From Actinomycetota bacterium (GTDB lineage: Bacteria; Actinomycetota; Actinomycetes; S36-B12; UBA5976), in assembly GCA_009918865.1 (NCBI GenBank), contig RGCY01000006.1, forward strand, positions 1 to 20,652: DNA of 20,652 nt, read 5' to 3'. The notes beneath the pieces are model-generated. The model saw only the letters and a list, made by a program, of their open reading frames with translations. It was not told where the DNA came from and ran no database searches. This document shows positions 14,101 to 20,652 of this stretch, one piece after another. Each line of letters opens with the position of its first letter. Positions within the stretch are counted from its first letter, which is position 1. The translations under genes were made by a program, and so were the position numbers.

Positions 14101-15015
14101 TCACGGGGCCGGCGTCAATGCTGCAACTGCAGCTTCGAGCGCCGTCACGCGTGCAGTCAATGCCGCGATGGTTGCGTCACGGTCGGCGAAGGCGCTGGCA
14201 ACACTGGCCGTCAGGCTGGTGATTGCGTCAGCGTTTGCACTTGCCGAAGCGGCAACTGCAGCCTGACCGGTCGTCAACGTGTCAACCTGCGACTGGAAGC
14301 CGCTCATGCTTGCAGCGACGTCAGCAGCGAATGCGTCCGCAGCATCTGCGCGGTCGCTCAGCGTGGACGTTGAAACAATCAACGCGCCGATGCTGTTGTT
14401 GAGTTCGTCAACGGCGTTGCTGAGGTCAGTGCCAGCCTGGTCGAGAGCTGAGTTGATCAACTCAAGCTGACCCTGGATGTCGGCGAAGCCAATGGCAACG
14501 TCGTCACCAGTGACGCGGTTCGACAGTTCGTCGTAGACAGCACTGAAGCCGTCGTAGATGCCACCGAGGGCACCGTCAACGTCGTCAATGGTGTAGTAGT
14601 TGTCGAAGTTCGCGGCGAGTTCTGCTTCTGCAGAGGTAGCACGGTCAACTTCGTTTGCAAAGTCGCCTTGCAGGTTGAAGATGTTCGCGCCATTGTCGTT
14701 CGTCAGATCCTGCAGGTCAGCGATGTCGCTGGTGGCCTGCTCCAACGTGCTGGCAGTTTCATCCAACATGTCCGAGTTTTCGTTGATTGCGCCAGACAGC
14801 GCGTCAACTGTGTCCATCGAAGGCAAAGAAATCGCGGTCTCGCGACGACGGCATTCAGCACCGTCGCTCAGCACGCGGATGTACTTCGAGGGAGTGATGC
14901 AGGCAGCAGTCTCAGTGCCTGAAGTGTCGACAGTGGTCGCGTAGGCGCTTCCGCCGGCCACCACCAGTCCGACTACGACGCCCGCAACGAGGCGAGCACG
15001 GTGTCCGATGTTCAT
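14101..15015 (-). CDS. secreted coiled-coil protein, nearly lysine-free, function unknown
   Basis: I do not recognise a characterised family. The 304-aa product has a Sec signal peptide (MNIGHRARLVAGVVVGLVVA, likely cleaved after AYA, residue 26). A short two-cysteine module follows: C39-ITPSKYIRVLSDGAE-C55-RRRETAISL. This resembles the Cys-..-RV..-Cys-x-GE-..-SL lead-in found before collagen-like or fibrous repeats in actinobacterial surface proteins. Residues about 65-300 are rich in Ala, Asp, Ser, Thr and Leu with heptad-like spacing (DLQDLTNDNGANIFNLQGDF, TARVTALEAAVAAL), suggesting a long, acidic, probably oligomeric coiled coil. Only one lysine (K44) occurs. No membrane anchor, sortase motif or lipobox is visible, so it is probably released or cell-wall associated. 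ATG with GGGAAGGG 7 nt upstream. It is monocistronic, between a strong terminator and a divergent gene. Confidence 0.85.
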   Translation of the reverse strand: MNIGHRARLVAGVVVGLVVAGGSAYATTVDTSGTETAACITPSKYIRVLSDGAECRRRETAISLPSMDTVDALSGAINENSDMLDETASTLEQATSDIADLQDLTNDNGANIFNLQGDFANEVDRATSAEAELAANFDNYYTIDDVDGALGGIYDGFSAVYDELSNRVTGDDVAIGFADIQGQLELINSALDQAGTDLSNAVDELNNSIGALIVSTSTLSDRADAADAFAADVAASMSGFQSQVDTLTTGQAAVAASASANADAITSLTASVASAFADRDATIAALTARVTALEAAVAALTPAP

Positions 15016-15221
15016 GCTAGGGCCCTTCCCAATTTGGTCTATCTACGCGCCGGTGCGACGCAGGACATATCTTGGCACTAAAGGGTCCCGGTTGGCTAGT
15101 CACCCCGGGCGATTTCTTTTGCCCCAATGCGTCCAGAAAGTCTCACAAATCTCGGACCCCACCGGGGTGCCTTGAACCAAAGCATCGGGGCTTGACCCAC
15201 GTCCAACATGGCTCCGGACTA

Positions 15222-15250
15222 ATGACACGGTTGTAATTCGCCGCTAGACT
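15222..15250 (+). promoter_or_regulatory. promoter of the DUF3263 gene, leaderless
   Basis: ATGACA (15222-15227), a 17-nt spacer and TAGACT (15245-15250) are followed after 6 nt by the ATG at 15257. The -35 matches TTGACA at 5 of 6 bases and the -10 fits TANNNT. This is the clearest promoter in the window, and its spacing predicts a leaderless mRNA. Confidence 0.7.
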
Positions 15251-15256
15251 TCCGCC

Positions 15257-15640
15257 ATGGATTCCGCCGCCGCAGCCCAGACAGCAAATAGCACCCCAGT
15301 TTCCGGCAACGCAGGGCTGGTGGGGCCCGCTGACGGCATGCATTCGGTAGACGGAACGGCCGCCATCCATGATGCTCAAGCCATGGCAGCAGCCGTGGGT
15401 TTGACCGCCCTAGAAGCGTCAATCCTGGACTTTGAGCGTGAATGGTGGCGCTTTTCTGGAGCCAAAGAGCAGTTCATCCGCGAGCGTTTCGACATGACGC
15501 CAGCGCACTACCACCAGGTGCTAGGGGCACTACTCGATGACGCTCGCGCTCTGGCCTACGACCCAATCTTGGTCAAGCGTCTCTCCCGTTTACGCCATGC
15601 TCGCCACCAAGCGCGCACCGCGCAACGCAGCGTGGGGTAG
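15257..15640 (+). CDS. DUF3263 domain protein (small helix-turn-helix-like)
   Basis: A 127-aa protein. Residues about 1-48 are a low-complexity Ala-rich leader. The conserved DUF3263 domain runs from about 49: LTALEASILDFEREWWRFSG, AKEQFIRERFDMTPAHYHQV, LGALLDDARALAYDPILVKR, then a basic tail LSRLRHARHQARTAQRSVG. The pattern (helices, tyrosine-rich turn, Arg-rich end) suggests a DNA-binding helix-turn-helix protein, but the family has no established role that I know of. In mycobacteria this gene is a few genes from groEL2 and next to a LytR C-terminal-domain gene. Here the LytR_C gene is missing and groEL follows directly after 266 bp. Leaderless promoter at 15222-15250. Family call is firm; function is unknown. 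Confidence 0.88.
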   Translation: MDSAAAAQTANSTPVSGNAGLVGPADGMHSVDGTAAIHDAQAMAAAVGLTALEASILDFEREWWRFSGAKEQFIRERFDMTPAHYHQVLGALLDDARALAYDPILVKRLSRLRHARHQARTAQRSVG

Positions 15641-15743
15641 TTCTCGCTCCTTGTTCTTGGCCCGAGGTAGGGCGGCGGTCATTGATTCGATGCTCAGGAC
15701 GGTCAATCTCTGGGCCCCAATTGCGACGTCAGGGGACCCCCGA

Positions 15744-15770
15744 TTTGCACTCTTGCCGGTTGAGTGCCAA
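15744..15770 (+). promoter_or_regulatory. CIRCE operator 1 (HrcA site) upstream of groEL
   Basis: TTTGCACTC, a 9-nt spacer TTGCCGGTT, then GAGTGCCAA. It matches the CIRCE consensus TTAGCACTC-N9-GAGTGCTAA at 16 of 18 arm bases, with the exact spacing. It would be bound by the heat-shock repressor HrcA, whose gene is not in this window. Confidence 0.93.
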
Positions 15771-15773
15771 CAA

Positions 15774-15779
15774 TACGCT
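15774..15779 (+). promoter_or_regulatory. likely -10 box of groEL between the two CIRCE sites
   Basis: TACGCT fits TANNNT and lies between the two operators, with start of transcription expected near 15786, inside the second CIRCE. A TTGCCG at 15753-15758 could be the -35 with a short 15-nt spacer, inside the first CIRCE. Bound HrcA would cover both promoter elements. The leader to the ATG would be about 120 nt. Confidence 0.4.
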
Positions 15780-15805
15780 TAGCACTCGGCACCCCTGAGT
15801 GCCAC
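15779..15805 (+). promoter_or_regulatory. CIRCE operator 2 (HrcA site) upstream of groEL
   Basis: TTAGCACTC, a 9-nt spacer GGCACCCCT, then GAGTGCCAC. The left arm is a perfect CIRCE half; the right arm differs at two bases. The centres of the two operators are 35 bp apart. Confidence 0.93.
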
Positions 15806-15906
15806 AAACCTGGGTCTGATCAGACGTCACGCCTTGCATCACGTGAGGTCCGTCGCGGATGGTGTCTGAATCAACCCCGAACGTGTTCCACGGAGGACCA
15901 CAAGTC

Positions 15907-17532
15907 ATGGCAAAAATCATCGCGTTTGATGAGAACGCCCGCCGCGCGCTTGAGCGCGGTATGAACACCTTGGCCGACGCAGTCAAGGTCACCCTCGGCC
16001 CAAAGGGTCGCAATGTCGTGCTGGAGAAGAAGTGGGGTGCGCCCACAATCACCAACGACGGCGTTTCGATTGCGAAGGAAATTGAACTGGACGACCCGTA
16101 CGAGAAGATCGGTGCGGAACTCGTTAAGGAAGTTGCGAAAAAGACTGATGACGTGGCTGGCGACGGCACCACGACGGCGACCGTTTTGGCGCAAGCCATG
16201 GTTCGCGAAGGTCTACGCAATGTCGCTGCAGGCGCAAACCCGATGTCGCTGAAGCGCGGCATCGAAAAGGCAGTCGCAGCTGTGAGTTCGGAACTTCTGG
16301 CAATGGCCAAAGAAGTTGAAACCAAAGAGCAAATCGCTGCCACTGCGTCAATCTCTGCCGCGGACACTCAAATCGGCGAAATGATCGCTGAGGCGATGGA
16401 CAAGGTTGGCAAAGAAGGTGTCATCACCGTCGAAGAAAGCAACACCTTTGGTCTTGAGTTGGAATTGACTGAGGGTATGCGCTTTGACAAGGGCTACATC
16501 TCGCCTTACTTCGTCACCGACACCGAGCGCATGGAAGCCGTTCTTGAAGATCCGTACATCCTCATTGCGAACTCCAAGATCTCCAATGTCAAGGACCTGC
16601 TGCCGATTCTTGAGAAGGTGATGCAGTCTGGTAAGCCATTGGCCATCATCGCTGAAGATGTTGAAGGCGAAGCCCTGGCGACACTCGTCGTGAACAAGAT
16701 CCGGGGCACATTCCGCTCCGCTGCGGTGAAGGCACCCGGTTTTGGAGACCGTCGCAAGGCCATGCTGCAAGACATTGCCATTCTCACTGGTGGCCAGGTC
16801 ATTAGCGAAGAGGTCGGTCTGAAACTCGAGAACACCGGCCTGGAACTTCTCGGCCGTGCTCGCAAGGTTGTCATCACCAAGGACGAAACCACCATCGTTG
16901 AGGGTGCTGGCGATGCGGATCAGATTGCCGGCCGCGTCAACCAAATCCGTGCAGAAATCGACAAGACCGACTCGGACTACGACCGCGAGAAGTTGCAGGA
17001 GCGCCTGGCGAAGTTGGCCGGTGGGGTTGCAGTCATCAAGGCGGGTGCTGCAACTGAGGTTGAACTCAAGGAGCGCAAGCACCGCATTGAAGATGCTGTC
17101 CGCAACGCCAAGGCTGCCGTGGAAGAGGGCATCGTTGCCGGTGGTGGCGTTGCGCTGTTGCAGGCAAGCCACAAGGTGTTCAGCACTCTGACACTTGAAG
17201 GCGACGAAGCAACTGGCGCCCAAATCGTCAAGGTTGCAGTCGAAGCTCCGCTGAAGCAGATTGCAGTCAATGCCGGCCTTGAGGGTGGAGTTGTCGTTGA
17301 AAAGGTTCGCAACCTAGAGCCTGGCTTCGGCCTCAACGCGGCCAACGGCGAATACGTCAACATGATTGCCACCGGCATTATCGACCCCGCCAAAGTGACG
17401 CGTTCCGCGCTGCAGAACGCAGCATCCATCGCGGCACTGTTCCTCACCACCGAAGCAGTCATTGCCGACAAGCCGGAGAAGACCCCGGCTGCCCCGGCTG
17501 GCGGCGGAGACATGGGAGGGATGGACTTCTAG
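15907..17532 (+). CDS. groEL: 60 kDa chaperonin GroEL (groES-less copy)
   Basis: ATP-driven folding chamber subunit in the cytoplasm. The 541-aa protein matches the family end to end: MAKIIAFDENARRALERGMN, VTLGPKGRNVVLEKKWGAPT (ATP-binding loop), AGDGTTTATVLAQAM with catalytic Asp86, apical domain TEGMRFDKGYISPYFVTD, KAPGFGDRRKAMLQD, and equatorial GIVAGGGVALLQA. The tail GGGDMGGMDF ends in a Gly/Met repeat, the usual bacterial type, rather than the His-rich tail of mycobacterial GroEL1. No groES lies upstream, so this corresponds to the stand-alone GroEL2 locus; a groES-groEL1 pair may be elsewhere. The frame is open from a GTG at 15859, but the ATG at 15907 has GGAGG 10 nt upstream and the family N-terminus. 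Two CIRCE sites indicate HrcA control. Confidence 0.98.
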   Translation: MAKIIAFDENARRALERGMNTLADAVKVTLGPKGRNVVLEKKWGAPTITNDGVSIAKEIELDDPYEKIGAELVKEVAKKTDDVAGDGTTTATVLAQAMVREGLRNVAAGANPMSLKRGIEKAVAAVSSELLAMAKEVETKEQIAATASISAADTQIGEMIAEAMDKVGKEGVITVEESNTFGLELELTEGMRFDKGYISPYFVTDTERMEAVLEDPYILIANSKISNVKDLLPILEKVMQSGKPLAIIAEDVEGEALATLVVNKIRGTFRSAAVKAPGFGDRRKAMLQDIAILTGGQVISEEVGLKLENTGLELLGRARKVVITKDETTIVEGAGDADQIAGRVNQIRAEIDKTDSDYDREKLQERLAKLAGGVAVIKAGAATEVELKERKHRIEDAVRNAKAAVEEGIVAGGGVALLQASHKVFSTLTLEGDEATGAQIVKVAVEAPLKQIAVNAGLEGGVVVEKVRNLEPGFGLNAANGEYVNMIATGIIDPAKVTRSALQNAASIAALFLTTEAVIADKPEKTPAAPAGGGDMGGMDF

Positions 17533-17551
17533 TCCTACCGACAACCTGTGG

Positions 17552-17583
17552 GTGGGGGCGTTGACTTCGGTCAGCGCCCCCAC
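17552..17583 (+). terminator. groEL terminator with a UUCG tetraloop
   Basis: A 14-bp stem, GTGGGGGCGTTGAC against GGTCAGCGCCCCCAC with one G-U pair, closes on the extra-stable C(UUCG)G tetraloop at 17565-17570. It starts about 20 bp after the groEL stop. Only a weak T-rich tail (GTTTCCT) follows. It may serve both groEL and, from the other side, the helicase gene. The stretch 17584-17709 holds nothing else I can identify. Confidence 0.8.
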
Positions 17584-17709
17584 ACTCATGTTTCCTACGC
17601 TCTTAGCTCAATTCCACGAGTTGCTCTGGACGAAAGTGGTTCGAGCGTCTTGCTGCCTCGTTGGCATGGCGGTCACCAGCGGCGCGCAACACTGGCGAGG
17701 AATTGATGA

Positions 17710-19365
17710 TTACTGCTCCGGACCTGCAGCCAAAACATCTTCCGCATCGCGAATCTCGTATGAATATCCCTGTTCGGTAAGAAACCTTTGGCGGTGCGCA
17801 GCGAAATCTTGGTCAACGCTGTCTCGCGTCACTACTGAGTAGAAGCGCGCAGTGCGCTTGTCTGATTTGGGCCGAAGGATGCGACCAAGTCGCTGTGCTT
17901 CTTCCTGACGTGACCCGAAAGTTCCTGAAACCTGAATTGCCACTGACGCTTCGGGCAGATCTAGGCTGAAGTTTGCAACCTTGGAGACCACTAGTCGCGT
18001 CAGAGTTCCCTCGCGAAATTCCTGGAACAAGCGTTCACGCTCCTTCACGGAAGTCGCTCCGGTTACCACCGGCGCCGCTAGCAGTTCACCAAGTTCTGCA
18101 AGTTGATCCAAGTATTGACCGATCACGAGCACTCGCTCATCTGTGTGCTGTTGCGCAAGAGCGCGAATCACAGGAAGTTTCGCTGCGGTGCATGAGGCCG
18201 TCCGATACTTTTCATCTTGCTCTGCAGTCGCATAAGCAAAACGTTCAGGTTCAGGCATAGTCACGCGGACTTCGATGCATTGTGCAGGTGCAATCCAGCC
18301 TTGTTTTTCAAGGTCTTTCCAGGGGGCGTCGTAGCGTTTTGGGCCGATGAGCGAGAACACCTCATCTTCTAAGCCGTCTTCACGCACCAGAGTTGCAGTG
18401 AGTCCGAGCCTACGACGCGCCTGGATGCCTGCGGTGTAGCGGAAAACCGGAGCCGGAAGTAAGTGGACTTCATCGTAAACAACTAGGCCCCAATCGCGTG
18501 CATCAAACAACTCGAGGTGGGCGTACACGCCTTTGCGTTTCGTAGTCAACACTTGATAAGTCGCGATGGTGATGGGTCTGATTTCTTTGCGCGTACCTGA
18601 GTATTCGCCGATTTCCTCTTCAGTGAGGGTTGTGCGCGTGAGCAATTCCTGCCGCCATTGATGAGCGGAAACAGTGTTGGTCACGAGAATGAGCGAAGTT
18701 ACCTGCAATTGCGCGACTGCGGCGGCACCCACAATCGTCTTTCCTGCCCCACATGGGAGCACGACAACGCCGGAACCACCGTGCAAAAAAGTCTCAACCG
18801 CCTCTGACTGGTAACTCCGAAGGTTCCAACCGTCTTCGCGCAGCCCCACGGGGTGACTCTCGCCATCAACGTAGCCTGCTAGGTCCTCGGCGGGCCAGCC
18901 AAGGCGAATCAACTGCTGCTTGATGTTGCCTCGCTCACTGGGGTGGACGAGAACTGTCTCTAGGTCTATCCGTGCGCCAACCATAGGTTTGATCTTGGGC
19001 GCACGGAGCACTTCTTCCAGCACTGCTTTGTCAGTTGCATGCAACACAAGACCATGGGCCGGATGCGAGAGCAGTTGCATGCGCCCGTAGCGCCCCATGG
19101 TTTCTGCAATGTCCACCAACAGGGCGTGCCCAATGGGGAATCGTGAATATCGCAGGAGGGTATCGATGACACTTTCTGCATCGTGCCCGGCTGCACGGGC
19201 GTTCCATAAGCCGAGTGGTGACAGTCGATACGTGTGAATGTGTTCAGGAGCGCGTTCGAGTTCTGCAAACGCTGCAATCGCACGACGGCATTCCCCACTC
19301 AATGGATGAGCGGTCTCCAACAGCAGCGTCTTGTCGCTCTGGACGATGAGTGGGCCGTCAGTCAC
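17710..19365 (-). CDS. XPB/UvsW-type superfamily 2 DNA repair helicase
   Basis: Predicted ATP-dependent 3'-5' DNA helicase, the bacterial homologue of eukaryotic XPB, thought to act in repair or transcription-linked unwinding. About 551 aa. The N-terminal part (TDGPLIVQSDKTLLLE, FAELERAPEHIHTYRLSPLG, HPSERGNIKQQLIRLGWPAE) is the XPB-specific domain. The motor has Walker A VLPCGAGKTIVG, the DEVH box VVYDEVHLLPAP, motif III LGLTATLVRED, VSKVANFSLDLPEA, and motif VI GSRQEEAQRLGRILRPKSD with arginine finger. It matches mycobacterial XPB throughout. The frame is open to an ATG at 19437, adding MHQPVRARGKPVRVWLLAM and five residues. I prefer the GTG at 19365 because family members begin MTDGPLIVQ there, but neither start has a clear Shine-Dalgarno. 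Confidence 0.94.
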   Translation of the reverse strand: MTDGPLIVQSDKTLLLETAHPLSGECRRAIAAFAELERAPEHIHTYRLSPLGLWNARAAGHDAESVIDTLLRYSRFPIGHALLVDIAETMGRYGRMQLLSHPAHGLVLHATDKAVLEEVLRAPKIKPMVGARIDLETVLVHPSERGNIKQQLIRLGWPAEDLAGYVDGESHPVGLREDGWNLRSYQSEAVETFLHGGSGVVVLPCGAGKTIVGAAAVAQLQVTSLILVTNTVSAHQWRQELLTRTTLTEEEIGEYSGTRKEIRPITIATYQVLTTKRKGVYAHLELFDARDWGLVVYDEVHLLPAPVFRYTAGIQARRRLGLTATLVREDGLEDEVFSLIGPKRYDAPWKDLEKQGWIAPAQCIEVRVTMPEPERFAYATAEQDEKYRTASCTAAKLPVIRALAQQHTDERVLVIGQYLDQLAELGELLAAPVVTGATSVKERERLFQEFREGTLTRLVVSKVANFSLDLPEASVAIQVSGTFGSRQEEAQRLGRILRPKSDKRTARFYSVVTRDSVDQDFAAHRQRFLTEQGYSYEIRDAEDVLAAGPEQ

Positions 19366-19488
19366 CCGACCATTCTCGAGCATCGCAAGCAACCACACTC
19401 GCACGGGCTTGCCTCGCGCCCTGACGGGCTGGTGCATTGTGAGTATCGCGGCTGTGGGTCACGATGAATGTTGGCTTCTCAGCCGAAA

Positions 19489-19529
19489 AGCAAACGACCC
19501 GGTGTCATGGGACAGCCGGGTCGTTTGCT
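19489..19529 (-). terminator. terminator of the second ABC ATPase gene
   Basis: AGCAAACGACCCGG (19489-19502) and its exact complement (19516-19529) form a 14-bp stem. The 13-nt loop can itself fold a TGTC/GACA inner stem. On the minus strand it is followed by TTTTCGG, so it ends the ABC ATPase transcript 10 bp past its stop codon. On the plus strand CTTT follows, giving weaker two-way function. Confidence 0.85.
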
Positions 19530-19538
19530 CTTTGATAA

Positions 19539-20652
19539 CTAGTCGCGAATTGCTATCCCGGTTTCGGGTGAGAAGAAGTGCAACTGCTCTGAATCAACAC
19601 CGAGGGTCAAGCGCTCTCCTGCTCGCACTTGGGCGCGTGGTCCGAGCGCCGCGACGCCGCGAGTGCCATCGTCAGTGCCAAGGCGAGCGATGTCTTCTGG
19701 ATCAGGAACACCGCCACCAAGCAGGTCTTCACTCACCGGCATGGCATCAATGAGGAAGTGAACATGCTTGCTTGACCCAAGCGATTCCACGAGTTCAGAC
19801 TCAACCACGATTGGCGACTTGCCATCGGTTTCGAGGTAAAGGTCTTCTGAACGCACACCAACCACGATGTCCTGTCCGTTGAACTGACGCAAGCCCGGAC
19901 GACGTGCAAGCACCACGCTTGGAAGCGCAATTTGCTGTGAGGCGGCTTTGCCAATTGTCAACGTGGCTGCATCGCCTTCGAGGGCGAAGTGGGCATGGAA
20001 CATCGTCATTGGAGGGGTTCCAATAAAGCCCGCAACAAAGATGTTTGCCGGGTTTTGGTAGAGCTCAGTTGGAGAATCCACCTGCTGCAGTTCACCAAGT
20101 CGCATCACGGCCACGCGGTCACCCATAGTCATTGCTTCGATTTGATCGTGAGTCACGTAGATAGTGGTGGTTCCAAGCCGGCGTTGCAGAGTGGAAATCT
20201 CAGCGCGCATTTGCACACGTAGTTTTGCATCGAGGTTGGACAGCGGTTCATCCATAAGGAAGACCTCTGGCTCACGAACGATTGCGCGCCCCATGGCGAC
20301 ACGTTGACGTTGCCCACCCGACAGTTGCTTGGGTTTGCGGTTGAGCATCGTTGTTAGGTCAAGGGTGCGCGCAACCGACGACACACTGTCACGCACCTTG
20401 TCTTTGGCAACCTTGCGCAGTTCCAAACCAAAGCCGATGTTGCTTCCAACGTTCAAGTGTGGGTAAAGGGCGTAGCTTTGGAACACCATGGCGATATCCC
20501 GGTCTCGGGGGTTGACGTTGTTCACAATCTTCTCGCCGATGCGCAGGTCTCCTGCGGTGATTTGTTCGAGGCCAGCAATCATGCGCAGTGCGGTGGTCTT
20601 TCCGCACCCAGACGGCCCCACCAGCACCAGGAATTCGCCATCGCTGATTGAG
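19539..20652 (-). CDS. second MsmK/UgpC-type sugar ABC ATPase, 5' end outside the window
   Basis: ATPase of a CUT1-type carbohydrate importer. About 371 codons are visible and the frame is still open at the right edge, so roughly the first 25-30 residues are missing; the apparent start at 20627 is internal. Seen are SISDGEFLVLVGPSGCGKTT (Walker A), AMVFQSYALYPHLNVGSNIG (Q-loop), LSGGQRQRVAMGRAIVREPE (signature), VFLMDEPLSNLDAKL (Walker B), YVTHDQIEAMTMGDRVAV (H-loop), and a C-terminal TOBE region with VGVRSEDLYLE and TLGVDSEQLHFFS. It is a paralogue of the ATPase at 8574-9635, with a longer C-terminal domain containing an extra DLLGGGVPDPEDIARLGTDD segment. No permease or binding protein is in view, so the substrate is unknown. 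A strong terminator follows it. Confidence 0.94.
   Translation of the reverse strand, partial: SISDGEFLVLVGPSGCGKTTALRMIAGLEQITAGDLRIGEKIVNNVNPRDRDIAMVFQSYALYPHLNVGSNIGFGLELRKVAKDKVRDSVSSVARTLDLTTMLNRKPKQLSGGQRQRVAMGRAIVREPEVFLMDEPLSNLDAKLRVQMRAEISTLQRRLGTTTIYVTHDQIEAMTMGDRVAVMRLGELQQVDSPTELYQNPANIFVAGFIGTPPMTMFHAHFALEGDAATLTIGKAASQQIALPSVVLARRPGLRQFNGQDIVVGVRSEDLYLETDGKSPIVVESELVESLGSSKHVHFLIDAMPVSEDLLGGGVPDPEDIARLGTDDGTRGVAALGPRAQVRAGERLTLGVDSEQLHFFSPETGIAIRD

Noticed and set aside
15859..15906. Upstream GTG start for GroEL
   Set aside because: The family N-terminus MAKIIAFDE begins at 15907 with GGAGG in front; the upstream codons are leader.
16348..17223. 291-aa frame on the minus strand inside groEL
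   Set aside because: Shadow of the strongly conserved groEL reading frame; no recognisable domain and no ribosome-binding site.
1..20652. CRISPR array, prophage, toxin-antitoxin or defence island
   Set aside because: No spaced direct-repeat array, phage structural genes, nuclease or toxin families are seen; the window is mainly conserved chromosomal genes.

Overview
The window reads as ordinary chromosome of a moderately GC-rich actinobacterium. The evidence is family content and order: MshA (mycothiol biosynthesis), SenX3/RegX3, CarD, an LpqE-like lipoprotein divergent from carD, the carD-ispDF-cysS-rlmB block, a DUF3263 gene beside a groES-less groEL, and a mycobacterial-type XPB helicase. 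Many genes start with GTG, and several have a TANNNT -10 box 6-8 nt before the start codon, the leaderless arrangement common in this phylum. Genus is not resolved; a small-genome aquatic lineage is a guess only.

Layout. 1-1685 (minus): mshA followed by the 5' part of gpmA, which runs off the left edge. 1866-3616 (plus): senX3-regX3, a phosphate-type two-component pair whose kinase has no membrane segment. 3699-4277 (minus): LpqE-like lipoprotein, convergent with regX3 and divergent from carD. 4371-8570 (plus): carD, fused ispDF, cysS and rlmB; the last three are joined by 4-bp ATGA overlaps. 13627-8574 (minus): a trehalose operon, otsA - otsB fused to a GH15 glucosidase/trehalase - an MsmK/UgpC sugar ABC ATPase. 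The otsB part is broken by a frameshift combined with missing sequence. 13697-14081: three small perfect hairpins, tRNA-Thr(TGT), a possible insertion-sequence relic and a long two-way terminator. 14101-15015 (minus): a secreted, almost lysine-free coiled-coil protein. 15257-15640 (plus): DUF3263 protein. 15744-17532 (plus): groEL behind two CIRCE operators. 19365-17710 (minus): XPB/UvsW-type helicase. 20652-19539 (minus): a second MsmK/UgpC ATPase, cut by the right edge.

How the parts fit. The window mixes housekeeping (isoprenoid precursors, Cys-tRNA and rRNA modification, glycolysis), redox and phosphate sensing (mycothiol, SenX3-RegX3), stress (CarD, GroEL, trehalose) and sugar import (two MsmK-like ATPases). 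The most unusual points are the broken OtsB-GH15 fusion inside a trehalose make/break/import operon, the soluble SenX3, the run of perfect hairpins in front of tRNA-Thr, and the coiled-coil secreted protein. I found no CRISPR array, prophage, intact insertion sequence or obvious defence system.
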